DNA of 64,000 bases from Pseudomonas spelaei (GCF_009724245.1 NZ_WNNK01000001.1:186001-250000), one strand, 5' to 3'. Shown: positions 24,294 through 35,179, counted from the first letter of the stretch. The notes: generated from the sequence alone by a model not told the origin. Translations and numbers: made by a program.

Positions 24294-26195
24294 ATGGGTC
24301 AGGCAAGTAGTCAGGCAGCAGGTGCCGAGCAGTCCAACGCAAAGCCGATCGGCATGCTCGTGGCCGCAGTGGGGGTGGTTTACGGCGATATCGGCACCAG
24401 CCCGCTCTATACCCTCAAAGAGGTGTTTGCTGGCGGTTATGGGGTTCAGGTCAATCATGACGGGGTCTTCGGGATTCTGGCACTGATTTTCTGGTCGCTG
24501 GTCTGGGTCGTGTCGATCAAGTACGTGCTGTTTATCCTGCGCGCGGACAACCAGGGCGAAGGCGGCATCATGGCCCTGACGGCGCTGGCCCGACGGGCGG
24601 CGGCACCTTATCCACGGTTGCGGGCGGTGTTGGTGATTCTTGGCTTGATCGGTGCGGCGCTGTTTTACGGTGACAGCATGATCACCCCGGCGATCTCGGT
24701 GTTGTCAGCCGTGGAGGGCCTGGAGTTGGCCTTCGATGGTCTTGAACGCTGGGTCGTGCCGTTGGCGCTGGTGGTGCTGGTGGGGCTGTTTTTGATCCAG
24801 AAACACGGCACCGACCGTATCGGCAAGCTGTTCGGACCGGTGATGGTGGTGTGGTTCCTGGTGCTGGCCGGCCTGGGGGTGCATGGGATTGTCCAGCATC
24901 CCGAGGTGCTCAACGCGCTGAACCCGGTCTGGGGTGTGCGCTTCTTTGTCGTCCACCCCGGCATGGGTGTGGCGATTCTCGGCGCAGTGGTACTGGCGCT
25001 GACCGGTGCCGAAGCCTTGTACGCCGACATGGGCCACTTCGGCCGCAAGCCGATTGCCCGCGCCTGGTTCGCCCTGGTGCTGCCGGCGCTGGTGCTCAAC
25101 TATTTTGGCCAAGGTGCGTTGTTGCTGGAAAATCCGGAAGCTGCGCGTAACCCGTTCTATCTGCTGGCGCCGGCTTGGGCCTTGATTCCGTTGGTGGTGC
25201 TGTCGACGCTGGCGACGGTGATTGCGTCCCAGGCGGTGATCTCCGGGGCGTTCTCCCTGACCCGCCAGGCGATCCAGCTCGGTTACATCCCGCGCATGCA
25301 CATTCAGCACACCTCCAGTGCCGAGCAAGGTCAGATCTACATCGGTGCCGTGAACTGGACGTTGATGTTTGGCGTGATCCTGTTGGTGCTGGGCTTCGAG
25401 TCCTCTAACGCCCTGGCGTCGGCCTACGGCGTGGCAGTGACCGGCACCATGTTGATCACCAGCATCCTGGTGTCGGCGGTGATGCTGTTGCTGTGGAAAT
25501 GGCCACCGGTGCTGGCGATCCCTGTGTTGATCGGTTTCCTGCTGGTGGACGGGCTGTTCTTTGCCGCCAACGTGCCGAAGATCGTCCAGGGCGGTGCCTT
25601 CCCGGTATTGGCGGGGATTGTGCTGTTTGTCCTGATGACCACCTGGAAGCGCGGCAAGGAGCTGTTGGTGGATCGCCTGGATGAGGGCGGTCTGCCGTTG
25701 CCGATCTTTATCAGCAGCATCCGCGTACAGCCGCCCCATCGGGTGCAGGGTACGGCGGTGTTCCTGACCGCACGGCCTGATGCGGTGCCGCATGCCCTGT
25801 TGCACAACCTGCTGCATAACCAGGTGCTGCACGAGCAGGTGGTGTTGCTGACGGTGGTCTACGAAGATATTCCCCGTGTACCGGCCCAGCGCCGTTTTGA
25901 GGTCGACTCCTACGGCGACGGGTTCTTCCGGGTAATCCTGCACTTTGGTTTCGTCGATGAGCCGGACGTACCCGAGGCGCTGAAGCTGTGCCATCTGGAC
26001 GACCTGGATTTCAGCCCGATGCGTACCACCTACTTCCTCAGCCGCGAGACGGTTATCGCCTCCAAGCTCGATGGCATGGCGCGCTGGCGGGAAGCGTTGT
26101 TCGCCTTCATGCTCAAGAACGCCAATGGCAACCTGCGATTCTTCAAGCTGCCGGTGAACCGGGTGATCGAGCTGGGCACTCAGGTAGAAATGTAA
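24294..26195 (+). CDS. kup: Low-affinity potassium transport protein Kup
   Basis: A 633-residue KUP/HAK potassium transporter, an inner-membrane proton symporter. The family signature [18 protein letters not shown] is at residues 27-44, about 12 membrane helices follow up to near residue 450, and a cytosolic C-terminal domain ends at EM. Length and motifs match E. coli Kup (622). The gene is monocistronic and ends at a strong terminator. Confidence 0.96.
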   Translation: MGQASSQAAGAEQSNAKPIGMLVAAVGVVYGDIGTSPLYTLKEVFAGGYGVQVNHDGVFGILALIFWSLVWVVSIKYVLFILRADNQGEGGIMALTALARRAAAPYPRLRAVLVILGLIGAALFYGDSMITPAISVLSAVEGLELAFDGLERWVVPLALVVLVGLFLIQKHGTDRIGKLFGPVMVVWFLVLAGLGVHGIVQHPEVLNALNPVWGVRFFVVHPGMGVAILGAVVLALTGAEALYADMGHFGRKPIARAWFALVLPALVLNYFGQGALLLENPEAARNPFYLLAPAWALIPLVVLSTLATVIASQAVISGAFSLTRQAIQLGYIPRMHIQHTSSAEQGQIYIGAVNWTLMFGVILLVLGFESSNALASAYGVAVTGTMLITSILVSAVMLLLWKWPPVLAIPVLIGFLLVDGLFFAANVPKIVQGGAFPVLAGIVLFVLMTTWKRGKELLVDRLDEGGLPLPIFISSIRVQPPHRVQGTAVFLTARPDAVPHALLHNLLHNQVLHEQVVLLTVVYEDIPRVPAQRRFEVDSYGDGFFRVILHFGFVDEPDVPEALKLCHLDDLDFSPMRTTYFLSRETVIASKLDGMARWREALFAFMLKNANGNLRFFKLPVNRVIELGTQVEM

Positions 26196-26202
26196 GCCCC
26201 AC

Positions 26203-26240
26203 AAAAAGCCCCCGTTGCCTTGCGGCAGCGGGGGCTTTTT
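26203..26240 (+). terminator. kup terminator
   Basis: A 12-bp stem (AAAAAGCCCCCG/CGGGGGCTTTTT) with an internal TGCC/GGCA pairing and terminal T-run directly follows kup; the symmetrical A-run lets it work in both directions. Confidence 0.92.
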
Positions 26241-26274
26241 GTGGGCAGACGATTTGATTTGGAATGCTATCAAC

Positions 26275-26302
26275 TGTGGGAGCGAGCAAGCCCGCTCCCA
26301 CA
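26275..26302. repeat. Single REP palindrome
   Basis: TGTGGGAGCG...CGCTCCCACA forms a 28-base palindrome. It is an isolated REP element between convergent kup and acvB. Confidence 0.8.
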
Positions 26303-26329
26303 CTTGACCGAGTAGCGCCGGCTACTCAA

Positions 26330-27616
26330 TCACTCTTCCTTAGCTTTTCCCTGGCGCTTCTCGATGATGTCTACCAAGCGCTTGGCCAGCGCCGGGTAGT
26401 TCTCGTCGAAGTGGTGGCCACCGGGCAACTTCACCGCTTCGCCGACGGCGGTCTTGTCGGTGCAACCGCTCTCGTTGACCTCTTCTGCGCCGTAGATGCA
26501 CACCACTTTGGCGGCCGGCAGTTTGGCCATTTCCGGGCCGGTCGCGGCTTCTTTACCGGCATTGCCCAGCCAACCCTCAACTTCGATTTCGAAGCTGCCG
26601 GTGCGGGCAAAGGCCAGAAGGATGATTGCATCCACCCGCTGCTGTTCGGTTTCCGGCAGACGGTTGTAGATCGCCGGCAACACATCAGCACCGAACGAAT
26701 AACCGGTCAGCACGAAGCGCTTGGTGCCCCATTTCTGCCGGTAGTGCTGCATCAGTTCGGTGAGGTCCTTGGCGCTTTGTTCTGGCGTCTTGTGCTGCCA
26801 GTAGTAGCGCAGGGTATCGATGCCCACCACCGGGTAGCCGATCTTGGCCATTTCCCCGGCCACGTCGCGGTCCAGGTCGCGCCAGCCGCCGTCACCGGAC
26901 AGGAACAGGGTCACGGTGTCCTTGGCCTGGCCGGCAGGCACTTCCACCACGGGAATCGCCAGCCCGCCATTGTCCGAACCCACCAGTTGCTTGCGCAGCT
27001 CATTGTTCAGGATCTGTGGGAAGTGGATGTCATAGTCGCTGATGCTGGTGGTCGCGCGCGGGGTGTCCCGTACGAAACTGGCACTCTCATCGTCAGGGTT
27101 ATCGTTCCACGCCACCAGCCAGTTACCGTGGGCCGAGGTTTTCGGCAGCGGGTCCTTGCAGCCTTCCTGGACCAGGGTGAAGCCGACAGAAATGGCATTG
27201 GCCTTGTCGTCGTTCTGGGTAGCCAGCCAGCGCCAGGCCAGGGCTGCACCAGGGCCGATACCGCTGACCAGCGTCGCCGGGCCTGTGAGTTGGCCCAAGG
27301 CGGTTTGCAGGGCTTGTTCCTGCAGCTTGCAGTCATCCTTGGGCAGGATCACCTGGACGATCTGCGCAGCTCCACCCTGGCTCAGGGCAGTCAGTTGGCT
27401 GTCGGTCAGGGTTTCGTCGGCCATCACGGCCACAGCCACCCGGGCCTTGGGCGCAGTGCCCGGCGTCACGCGGGTCAGCACGGTGCCGTCAGCTTGTGGG
27501 AACTGTTCCAGCGTTGGTTGCGGTGCCGGGCGATTCCAGTACCAGTAGCCGCCACCGAGGATCAGTGCCAGTACCACCAAAAATGCCAATACATACCGCC
27601 AGGAGCGTCGAATCAT
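26330..27616 (-). CDS. acvB: AcvB/VirJ-family aminoacyl-phosphatidylglycerol hydrolase
   Basis: A 428-residue periplasmic alpha/beta hydrolase with an N-terminal membrane anchor (VLAFLVVLALILGGGYWYW). The C-terminal half has the family motif LFLSGDGGWRDLDRDVAGEM, a nucleophile elbow GYSFGADVLP, and a catalytic His in GGHHFDENYP. P. aeruginosa PA0919, next to the alanyl-PG synthase PA0920, removes the amino acid from aminoacyl-phosphatidylglycerol. Here too the synthase is directly upstream and the ATG overlaps its stop by one base (TAATG), so synthesis and removal are coupled. Confidence 0.88.
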   Translation of the reverse strand: MIRRSWRYVLAFLVVLALILGGGYWYWNRPAPQPTLEQFPQADGTVLTRVTPGTAPKARVAVAVMADETLTDSQLTALSQGGAAQIVQVILPKDDCKLQEQALQTALGQLTGPATLVSGIGPGAALAWRWLATQNDDKANAISVGFTLVQEGCKDPLPKTSAHGNWLVAWNDNPDDESASFVRDTPRATTSISDYDIHFPQILNNELRKQLVGSDNGGLAIPVVEVPAGQAKDTVTLFLSGDGGWRDLDRDVAGEMAKIGYPVVGIDTLRYYWQHKTPEQSAKDLTELMQHYRQKWGTKRFVLTGYSFGADVLPAIYNRLPETEQQRVDAIILLAFARTGSFEIEVEGWLGNAGKEAATGPEMAKLPAAKVVCIYGAEEVNESGCTDKTAVGEAVKLPGGHHFDENYPALAKRLVDIIEKRQGKAKEE

Positions 27617-30258
27617 TAGCGTTTCACCAATCCAGTCAAGCCGCCCGCAATCAGGGCGGCGGTATCGGCCAGTGCCACCAGCGGATCAAGTCCTGCGGGC
27701 ACGGCCATGTAACGGGGTTCCCAGTCAGGCTGGAACTTGTCTTTGAAGCGGCGCAAGCCTTGGAAGTTATACAGTTGCTCGCCACGGCGGAACACCATCG
27801 AGCCCAGACGCTGGGTCAAGGGGGCGCCGCGCCGTGGTTGCAAGCCCGACAACGGCACCATGCCGAGGCTGAAACGGGCGTAGCCGTGACTCTTATAATG
27901 TTGAATCAGACCGACCATCATGAATTCCATGGTCAGCTTCGGCGCGTCCGGGTGCGCGCGCATCAGGTCGAGACTGGCCAAATCATGGTTGTAGGTCTCG
28001 AGCAGGTTGGCGAAGGCCACCGTGCGCCCTTCGAAGCGAATGATCGCGATGCGAAAGTGCTTGAGGTAGTCGTCGCTGAATCGTCCCAGGGAGAAGCCTT
28101 TTTCCCGTACGTTCTTGCCGGTCAGCCATGCATCGGAGATGACTTTCAGCTCATCCATCGGCGCCTGGCCCGGCTCAAAGATCTCCAGGGACAGACCGTC
28201 CCGGCTTCCGCGGTTCCAGGTGTAGCGCAGGTCCTTCATCTCTTTGCCCTTGGCTTCCAGGTCAAAGCGTTTCAGGTCAACGCGGGCTTCTTCGCCCAGC
28301 TTGATCGCCGTCAGGCCGATATCCATGTAGTAGGGCAGGTTCTCCGCCCGGACTTGGTAGAACACCGGGCGCGCATGGTGAATGTCACACAGGTCGCGGA
28401 ACTGCCAGATCATCTCGGCCCGTTGCTGGGTCGGGCCGATCGGGTCGTAGAGGGCTACGAGGCTGCGACCGCGACGGGCGTACATCAGGAACGCCTCGTC
28501 GTTGGGGTGGAACAGCAGCGCTTTGTCACCGGTCAGTGCGAGGCCGCCGTCGGGTTGCGCCGAGGCCATCAGAATCTTGGTGGCACGTTCCAGTTCATCC
28601 TGCGTCGGCAAGTGAATCACCGGACGTGCGGTGCGCAGCAGCCAGGTCAGCGACACAATCACCAGCAGTACCGCAGCTCCCAGCAACGAGCGCAGGCCGC
28701 GCGGGGCGTTGGCATCAAGGGTGAACTGCCACCACAGTTGATGGCTATAGGGTACGTCCTGGTAGGCAAACAGCAGCAGCCACATTGAGGCACCGAGCAC
28801 GCAGACACTGGCTACCAGGTACAGCGGCGAGAACGGCAGTTCGGTCAAGCGGCTGGCGCGGTAGAAGGAGCGCCGAAAGATCGCCAGCAGTACGGCGGTC
28901 ATGGTCATCAGGCTGGCTTCTTCCCAGTCGAAGCCCTTGAGCAGTGAGAGCAGGGCGCCGGTCAGCAGCAAGACCATGGTCAGCATCCAGGCCGCCGACA
29001 AACGTCGGCGCAAGCCCTGGGCCAGCAACAGGCACAGTACGCCGATCAGGCTGGCACCGAAGTGCGACGCGTCAATCAGGCGATGAGGAATCAGGAAGCC
29101 GATGTTTTCCAGGCGCGAGTCGATTTCCGGGGTGGCGCCGGAGAACAGCAACACCACGCCGGACAAAAAAACCAGCACCGCCAGTACGGGCGCGGCGAGG
29201 CCTGAAGCGACCCGCAGACTTTGTTGGGTCTGGAACAGGCGCTGGGCTTCATTGACCAGCAGGAACACGCAGGCGATCAGCAGCGGCAGCACCACATAGA
29301 TCATCCGGTACAGCAGCAGGGCAGCGGCTAAAGGCGCGGCACCGAGTTTGTCGGCGAAGGCCGCCAGCAGGATGGCCTCGAACACGCCGACACCACCCGG
29401 CACATGGCTGAGCACACCGGCAGCGAGTGCCAGCAGGTAAACCAGCAGGAACGGCCCAAAAGGTGGCGCTTCCGGCAGCAACATATACAGCACGGTGGCG
29501 GCAGCGGCGACGTCCAGGGCGGTGATGATCAGTTGCAGGAACGTCAGGCGTCGACCGGGCAGGCGCAGGGTACGGCGCCCGGCCTTGACCAGCAGGTTGT
29601 CAGGATAAGGTTGTTCCGGCAGGCGACGACGATAAATGCCGATGCACAGCACCGCTGATAGCAGCAGGACAGCGCCGGCAATACCACCGAGCAGGCTGGC
29701 CGGCAGGTGCAGGGCGTTGGCGGCCGCTGGCAAGTTGCTCAGGGTGGCCAGAGCGGCCAGCGGGGGCAGGGCGCAACCGAGGGCCAGGCTGGCGAACACT
29801 GTCATGTGGGCAACTTCTGACGCCCCGATGCCATGACGTGCATATAAACGGTAGCGCACCGAGCCGCCGGAGAGCATCGACAGGCCAATGGCATTGCCGA
29901 TGGCAAAGGCGGTAAAGCCACCGAGGGCCAGGGTCTTGGCCGGTAGTTTCACGCCAGCATAGCGGGCGCCGGAAAACTCATAGCCCAGCAGAATAATGAA
30001 ACCGGCAATGGCGGCGGCGAGCGCACCCAGCAAGGATGGCTTCGGCACTTCCAGGATCGAGTCGTGGAGCGCGTACAGGTCCAGTTCAAGCAGCAGGTGG
30101 CGGCAGGCGATCAGGGCAATAGCGAACAGCAACAGGGTGACGGCCAGCCCGATGGGTTGACGGTATTTGCTCAACAGATCCAGCCAGCGCAAACGGGTGG
30201 GAGTGATCGGTTGTGTCGCTGTGACGGTGTCTTGTGGTTCAGACGAGTTGGCGCGCAT
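27616..30258 (-). CDS. mprF: Aminoacyl-phosphatidylglycerol synthase MprF
   Basis: An 880-residue membrane enzyme of full family length. About 14 N-terminal membrane helices form the flippase part (to about residue 530), followed by the cytosolic DUF2156 synthase domain (from about 545: TQDELERATKILMASAQPDG, DEAFLMYARRGRSLVALYDP, FSLGMVPLSGLQPRR). It transfers an amino acid from a charged tRNA to phosphatidylglycerol, lowering negative membrane charge against cationic peptides and acid. It is expected to make alanyl-PG by its match with PA0920. The ATG at 30258 has the SD GAGGTG; the TTG before it is not used. Confidence 0.93.
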   Translation of the reverse strand: MRANSSEPQDTVTATQPITPTRLRWLDLLSKYRQPIGLAVTLLLFAIALIACRHLLLELDLYALHDSILEVPKPSLLGALAAAIAGFIILLGYEFSGARYAGVKLPAKTLALGGFTAFAIGNAIGLSMLSGGSVRYRLYARHGIGASEVAHMTVFASLALGCALPPLAALATLSNLPAAANALHLPASLLGGIAGAVLLLSAVLCIGIYRRRLPEQPYPDNLLVKAGRRTLRLPGRRLTFLQLIITALDVAAAATVLYMLLPEAPPFGPFLLVYLLALAAGVLSHVPGGVGVFEAILLAAFADKLGAAPLAAALLLYRMIYVVLPLLIACVFLLVNEAQRLFQTQQSLRVASGLAAPVLAVLVFLSGVVLLFSGATPEIDSRLENIGFLIPHRLIDASHFGASLIGVLCLLLAQGLRRRLSAAWMLTMVLLLTGALLSLLKGFDWEEASLMTMTAVLLAIFRRSFYRASRLTELPFSPLYLVASVCVLGASMWLLLFAYQDVPYSHQLWWQFTLDANAPRGLRSLLGAAVLLVIVSLTWLLRTARPVIHLPTQDELERATKILMASAQPDGGLALTGDKALLFHPNDEAFLMYARRGRSLVALYDPIGPTQQRAEMIWQFRDLCDIHHARPVFYQVRAENLPYYMDIGLTAIKLGEEARVDLKRFDLEAKGKEMKDLRYTWNRGSRDGLSLEIFEPGQAPMDELKVISDAWLTGKNVREKGFSLGRFSDDYLKHFRIAIIRFEGRTVAFANLLETYNHDLASLDLMRAHPDAPKLTMEFMMVGLIQHYKSHGYARFSLGMVPLSGLQPRRGAPLTQRLGSMVFRRGEQLYNFQGLRRFKDKFQPDWEPRYMAVPAGLDPLVALADTAALIAGGLTGLVKR

Positions 30259-30487
30259 CAATCACCTCGTGGATTGTGCGCGACAGGATGGAGGTATCCA
30301 GCCAAGTTACCAATCCCTATGGACAAAATAATTACAAATATTAACGCGTATCACCGGGTCCGGCGACAGCGCCCATTGGTCGTAGAGAAGTGTTGAGCAT
30401 AGCTTGCAATGAGATGGACTCTACAAACCGTGTACGGTTTCATGAAAGATGCCATGTCATTGTTTCAAAAGAACTTTTTCGACGGAT

Positions 30488-30521
30488 ACAAAAAAGGCCA
30501 CTCTTTCGAGCAGCCTTTTTT
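30488..30521 (-). terminator. Terminator of downstream tRNA-fMet gene
   Basis: AAAAAAGGC and GCCTTTTTT pair around an inner imperfect stem and give a T-run on the minus strand right after the tRNA. Confidence 0.85.
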
Positions 30522-30527
30522 GATGTT

Positions 30528-30604
<77 letters not shown>

Positions 30605-30770
30605 TCTGTGTGGCGGCATTCTACAGAGCAACGGCGGGGTGTCAACCGTTAATCGGCCGATGGGTCAAATAAGTGCGAATTAACCGTTCATCGTCACCTG
30701 AGAGCGGTAAGTGCTCGATTGGAAACGGTTTTTTTGTCGGACAATGGCGGGAGAGGTAAAACAGGCAGGC

Positions 30771-30805
30771 ACAAAAAAGGCCACTCTTTCGAGTAGCCTT
30801 TTTTG
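30771..30805 (-). terminator. Terminator of upstream tRNA-fMet gene
   Basis: A near-copy of the element at 30488: AAAAAAGGC and GCCTTTTTT arms with one base changed inside the loop region. It separates the two tRNA genes into distinct transcripts. Confidence 0.85.
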
Positions 30806-30810
30806 ATGTT

Positions 30811-30887
<77 letters not shown>

Positions 30888-31104
30888 TCTGTGTGTCGGC
30901 ATTCTACAGAGGAACGACGGTGTGTCAACCGTTGATTCAAAGAAAAGCGCTTGTGGTTCAATCGCTTAGCTCTCCACGGCAACATCTTGATAGGGCGCGG
31001 GCCAGTCAGGCCGAGGCTTTCAGCTCTATTGGGGTGCCTGTTTCGATTGAGAAAATGAATTCATCAGGGGTTTTTCCTACCGCTTGTGCGGAAGATTCAA
31101 AGTA

Positions 31105-31120
31105 CTGGTGCTATATACAG
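31105..31120 (+). promoter_or_regulatory. Putative LexA box of dinB
   Basis: CTGGTGCTATATACAG fits CTGT-N8-ACAG with one mismatch (CTGG) and lies 49 bases before the dinB start. Since dinB is a common SOS gene, LexA control is likely. Confidence 0.75.
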
Positions 31121-31168
31121 GTGTCAGTGAGATACTGGCATTTCTGTCTTGGCCACCTCTTTCTTTAT

Positions 31169-32227
31169 ATGACGCAGCGCAAAATCATCCACGTCGACTG
31201 TGATTGCTTCTACGCCGCCATCGAGATGCGCGATGACCCGAGCCTGGCACAAAAGCCCTTGGCAGTCGGTGGTTCGGCGGACCGGCGAGGTGTGATTGCC
31301 ACCTGCAATTACGAGGCGCGGGCTTATGGTGTGCGTTCGGCCATGTCCTCCCGGCACGCCTTGAAGCTCTGTCCGGACTTGACCATCGTCAAGCCGCGCA
31401 TGGATGCCTATAAAGAAGCGTCGAAGGAAATCCAGACGATCTTTCGTGATTACACCGACCTGATCGAACCATTGTCGCTGGATGAGGCTTACCTGGACGT
31501 CTCGGACTGCCCGCATTTTGGCGGCAGCGCCACGCGTATTGCCCAGGACATCCGCCGCCGCGTTTCCAATCAACTGCATATCACCGTTTCCGCAGGCGTG
31601 GCCCCGAACAAATTCCTGGCCAAGATTGCCAGCGACTGGAAGAAGCCCAACGGTCTGTTCGTGATTACCCCTGACCAGGTGGAAGACTTCGTCTCGGCAT
31701 TGCCGGTCAGCAAGCTGCACGGTGTCGGCAAGGTGACGGCGGACAAGCTGGCGCGTCTGGGGATCGAAGACTGCCTGCAATTGCGCGAGTGGAACAAGCT
31801 GGCGTTGGTGCGGGAGTTCGGCAGTTTTGGCGAGCGGCTTTGGAGCCTGGCCCGTGGGATTGATGACCGAGTGGTGCAGAACGACAGTCGCCGGCAATCC
31901 ATCAGTGTGGAAAACACCTACGATGTTGACTTGCCTGATCTGTCCAGTTGCCTGGAAAAGTTACCTGAGTTGATGGAGACCCTGGCGGGGCGCATGGCGC
32001 GCATCGACAGCAGCTACCGGGCGGGCAAGCCGTTCGTCAAAGTGAAATTTCACGACTTCACCCAGACCACGCTGGAACAGGCGGGGGCGGGGCGGGACCT
32101 TGAGAGTTATCAGCAGTTGCTGACACAGGCATTCAATCGCGGTGGGAAACCGGTGCGATTGTTGGGGATTGGGGTGCGGCTATTGGATTTGAGTGGCGGT
32201 AATGAACAGTTGGAGTTGGCCTGGTAG
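31169..32227 (+). CDS. dinB: DNA polymerase IV
   Basis: A 352-residue Y-family translesion polymerase. Catalytic carboxylates are in HVDCDCFYAAIEM and SLDEAYLDVSD; the helix-hairpin-helix SKLHGVGKVTADKLARLGI and the little-finger part follow. It lacks the C-terminal beta-clamp extension seen in some homologues but ends as P. aeruginosa DinB does. The ATG at 31169 is chosen as the family start; the frame stays open far upstream, through the tRNA gene, without meaning. Confidence 0.95.
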   Translation: MTQRKIIHVDCDCFYAAIEMRDDPSLAQKPLAVGGSADRRGVIATCNYEARAYGVRSAMSSRHALKLCPDLTIVKPRMDAYKEASKEIQTIFRDYTDLIEPLSLDEAYLDVSDCPHFGGSATRIAQDIRRRVSNQLHITVSAGVAPNKFLAKIASDWKKPNGLFVITPDQVEDFVSALPVSKLHGVGKVTADKLARLGIEDCLQLREWNKLALVREFGSFGERLWSLARGIDDRVVQNDSRRQSISVENTYDVDLPDLSSCLEKLPELMETLAGRMARIDSSYRAGKPFVKVKFHDFTQTTLEQAGAGRDLESYQQLLTQAFNRGGKPVRLLGIGVRLLDLSGGNEQLELAW

Positions 32228-32241
32228 AAACCGCAAACCAC

Positions 32242-32329
32242 TGTGGGAGCTGGCTTGCCTGCGATAGCGGAGTGTCAGTCACTGACGGTTTGACGGTACA
32301 CCGCTATCGCAGGCAAGCCAGCTCCCACA
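32242..32329. repeat. REPIN (paired REP palindromes)
   Basis: Arms TGTGGGAGCTGGCTTGCCTG and CAGGCAAGCCAGCTCCCACA are perfect inverted copies, extended by CGATAGCGG/CCGCTATCG, with a spacer of about 30 bases. It lies between convergent genes, and its arm sequence is of the TGGCTTGCCTGCGAT type, different from the one at 19937. Confidence 0.93.
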
Positions 32330-32355
32330 TTTAGATCATTGGCGTTGCTGAAAAC

Positions 32356-33309
32356 TCAGCTTGCTCCAGGATCCGCCACCAATCGCCCTGCATCCTTGGT
32401 CAAGGCCTTGAGGAATTCCTGTTGCAACTCAGGATCATTGCGGGTCAGTTCGATCAGGCTTTGTTCCAGCTCGCTGGCTTCTTCTTCCAGGCCCAGTTCC
32501 GATAAGCGCTTGACCCTATGCACCCACTGACTGACTTCGTCATCTTCCAGGTCGTCGTAGATCAAGCCATGGGCTTCCAGCAATTTGCCTCGCAGGGTAT
32601 TGCTGATCGCCAGTGAGGAGTCCGAATGCGCATCATCCTGAGCATCTTCGACACTGATCTTCAGTGTGCCGATACGGTTCAGGTCCTGTTCGGCAAACGG
32701 GCTGTCCAACAGGTTCAGGCGCAGCACGCCGTCGCGGTCGGTGGTCAGCTCATGAGTTTGCTTGCCCGCGGTAACCTGCACGGGGCGTTCACTCCAGGGC
32801 AGGCTTGAATACTCCAGGCGCTTGTCGCGCTGGACTTCATCGATACCTGCCAGGTTCTGTTGTGCGCGGCCGTGGGATTGCACGTTCATGAACGGGTTGA
32901 GCCCGTCCACGCCGTAGCTGAGCCAGTCACGGGTCATGCTGGTAGGAACATTGCCCAGTGCGAAGATATTGGCCACGTTAGCGCCGACACCTGCCACCAA
33001 CGCCACCGCGCCGAGCGGGATCTCATAGACCTTGCGCCATGGCTGGTAGGGTGTGTAGCGATCGTAACGACGGGTTACTTCGAATTCGGTGACCTCGAAG
33101 GTCTTTTGCTCATGAATCCGAACCCGACGTTGCGGCAACTCAAGCACCTTGGGTTCGCCCACATCAATCTGCAGGCTGTGGTCGAGCAATTTGCGCTCGA
33201 TACGTTCCTCGTGCTCGCTGCGTTGCGACATCTGATTGGCGCAGCCGCTGACCAGCAGGGCGCCGCACAAGGCGGCGCCCCCCAGGGCGTGGGTGTTTCG
33301 CTTGAACAT
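32356..33309 (-). CDS. Lipoprotein of unknown function
   Basis: A 317-residue exported lipoprotein: signal peptide with lipobox LLVSGC (Cys at about residue 23). A short hydrophobic segment (IPLGAVALVAGVGANVANIF, about 98-117) is in the middle, and the C-terminal third is acidic and helical (LGLEEEASELEQSLIELTRN). No known domain is recognised. It follows proS by 20 bases on the same strand, as in P. aeruginosa, where a similar gene lies next to proS (from memory). Confidence 0.8.
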   Translation of the reverse strand: MFKRNTHALGGAALCGALLVSGCANQMSQRSEHEERIERKLLDHSLQIDVGEPKVLELPQRRVRIHEQKTFEVTEFEVTRRYDRYTPYQPWRKVYEIPLGAVALVAGVGANVANIFALGNVPTSMTRDWLSYGVDGLNPFMNVQSHGRAQQNLAGIDEVQRDKRLEYSSLPWSERPVQVTAGKQTHELTTDRDGVLRLNLLDSPFAEQDLNRIGTLKISVEDAQDDAHSDSSLAISNTLRGKLLEAHGLIYDDLEDDEVSQWVHRVKRLSELGLEEEASELEQSLIELTRNDPELQQEFLKALTKDAGRLVADPGAS

Positions 33310-33329
33310 GACTTCTCTTGATCTGGTTT

Positions 33330-35045
33330 TCAGCGACGAATACGCGCCTGAAGGAAAGACAGCACGTCAGCCACCGGCAACGGTTGGGCTTCGGCTTCGG
33401 TCCGGCTCTTGTATTCCAGATTGCCATCGGCCAGGCCGCGGTCACTGACCACGATCCGGTGCGGGATGCCAATCAGTTCCATATCGGCGAACTTGATGCC
33501 CGGGCTGGTTTTCTTGTCCCGGTCATCCAGCAGCACTTCAAAACCGGCGGCTGTCAGTTTGGCATACAGTTTGTCGGTGGCTTCGCGTACTTGCTCGTTG
33601 TCATAGCGCAGCGGCACCAGGGCGATCTGGAAGGGCGCCAGGGCGTCACTCCAGATGATGCCTTTCTCGTCGTTGTTCTGCTCGATGGCAGCAGCCACCA
33701 CGCGGGAAACGCCAATGCCGTAGCAGCCCATTTCCAGGGTGATCGGCTTGCCGTTCTCGCCCAGCACTTCGCACTTCATCGCCTTGCTGTACTTGTTGCC
33801 CAGCTGGAAGATGTGCCCGACTTCGATGCCACGCTTGATTTCCAGCGTGCCCTGGCCATCCGGGCTTGGGTCGCCAGCGACCACGTTGCGCAGGTCGGCC
33901 ACGGTTGGGACCGGCAGGTCACGCTCCCAGTTGACGCCGAAGTAGTGTTTGTCATCGATGTTGGCACCGATACCGAAGTCGCTCATCAGCTCGACGGAAC
34001 GGTCGATGATGATCGGCAACGGCAGGTTCAGCGGGCCGAGGGAGCCCGCACCGGCGCCAATGGCGTCGCGCAGTTCGGCGTCGCTGGCCATGACCAGTGG
34101 GCTGGCAACGCCAGGTTGCTGGGACGCCTTGATTTCGTTGAGCTCGTGATCACCACGGATCACCAGGGCGATCAGCTTGCCGGCTTCTTCGGCGTGCACG
34201 ATCAGGGTCTTGATGGTCTTTTCAATCGGCAGATTGAACTTCTCCACCAGTGCGGCGATGGTCTTGGTCTCTGGTGTATCCACCAGACGCAGCTCTTCGC
34301 TTGGTGCAGGACGGGAAGTTTCCCGTGGCACGGCTTCGGCTTTCTCGATGTTCGCCGCGTAGTCGGAGCCGTTGCTGAAGACGATATCGTCTTCGCCGGA
34401 TTCGGCCAGCACGTGGAACTCATGGGAGCCGGCGCCACCGATGGAACCGTTGTCCGCTTCAACCGGGCGGAATTTCAGGCCCAGGCGAGTGAACACGTTG
34501 CAGTAGGCCTGGTGCATGCGGTCGTAGGTGACTTGCAGGGACGGCAGGTCCGCGTGGAACGAATAGGCGTCCTTCATGATGAACTCGCGGCCGCGCATCA
34601 AACCGAAGCGTGGGCGGATTTCGTCACGGAATTTGGTCTGGATCTGGTACAGGTTGAGGGGCAGCTGTTTATAGCTGCTCAACTCGTTGCGCATCAGGTC
34701 GGTGATCACTTCTTCGTGGGTCGGGCCGGCGCAGAAGTCGCGGCCATGACGATCCTTGAAGCGCAGCAATTCAGGGCCGTACTCTTCCCAGCGCCCGGAC
34801 TCCTGCCACAACTCGGCCGGTTGGGTGCTCGGCATCAACACTTCCAGAGAGCCGGCGGCGTTCATTTCTTCACGAACGATCGCTTCGACCTTGCGCATCA
34901 CCTTCAAGCCCATGGGCAGCCAGGTGTACAGGCCCGAGGCCAGTTTGCGGATCATGCCGGCGCGCAGCATCAACTGATGGCTGATCACGACTGCGTCGGA
35001 TGGCGTTTCTTTCTGTGTGGCGAGCAAATATTGACTGGTGCGCAT
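33330..35045 (-). CDS. proS: Prolyl-tRNA synthetase
   Basis: A 571-residue bacterial-type ProRS with class II motifs: motif 2 region ([20 protein letters not shown]) and motif 3 ([18 protein letters not shown]), separated by the editing insertion (about residues 225-400, [20 protein letters not shown]), and a C-terminal anticodon-binding domain. The ATG at 35045 gives the usual start [15 protein letters not shown]. The open frame extends into the upstream ampG gene without meaning. Confidence 0.98.
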   Translation of the reverse strand: MRTSQYLLATQKETPSDAVVISHQLMLRAGMIRKLASGLYTWLPMGLKVMRKVEAIVREEMNAAGSLEVLMPSTQPAELWQESGRWEEYGPELLRFKDRHGRDFCAGPTHEEVITDLMRNELSSYKQLPLNLYQIQTKFRDEIRPRFGLMRGREFIMKDAYSFHADLPSLQVTYDRMHQAYCNVFTRLGLKFRPVEADNGSIGGAGSHEFHVLAESGEDDIVFSNGSDYAANIEKAEAVPRETSRPAPSEELRLVDTPETKTIAALVEKFNLPIEKTIKTLIVHAEEAGKLIALVIRGDHELNEIKASQQPGVASPLVMASDAELRDAIGAGAGSLGPLNLPLPIIIDRSVELMSDFGIGANIDDKHYFGVNWERDLPVPTVADLRNVVAGDPSPDGQGTLEIKRGIEVGHIFQLGNKYSKAMKCEVLGENGKPITLEMGCYGIGVSRVVAAAIEQNNDEKGIIWSDALAPFQIALVPLRYDNEQVREATDKLYAKLTAAGFEVLLDDRDKKTSPGIKFADMELIGIPHRIVVSDRGLADGNLEYKSRTEAEAQPLPVADVLSFLQARIRR

Positions 35046-35138
35046 GGTAGGCCGTTGTCGGTTGCTTGGACTTGAAATGACTTGGGATTGTACGGGCGTG
35101 GGCTGCCGGAGTACAGGTATCCGAATGTCGGGCTGCAG

Positions 35139-35164
35139 GTGGGAGCTGGCAAGCCAGCTCCCAC
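35139..35164. repeat. Single REP-like palindrome
   Basis: GTGGGAGCTGGC-AA-GCCAGCTCCCAC is a 26-base perfect palindrome in the gap between ampG and proS. It may also end the ampG transcript. Confidence 0.8.
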
Positions 35165-35179
35165 ATTGATCCAGGGGGA

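Noticed and set aside
26264..27619. 451-codon plus-strand frame opposite acvB
   Set aside because: Shadow of the GC-rich acvB gene; acvB has a hydrolase motif and is coupled to mprF.
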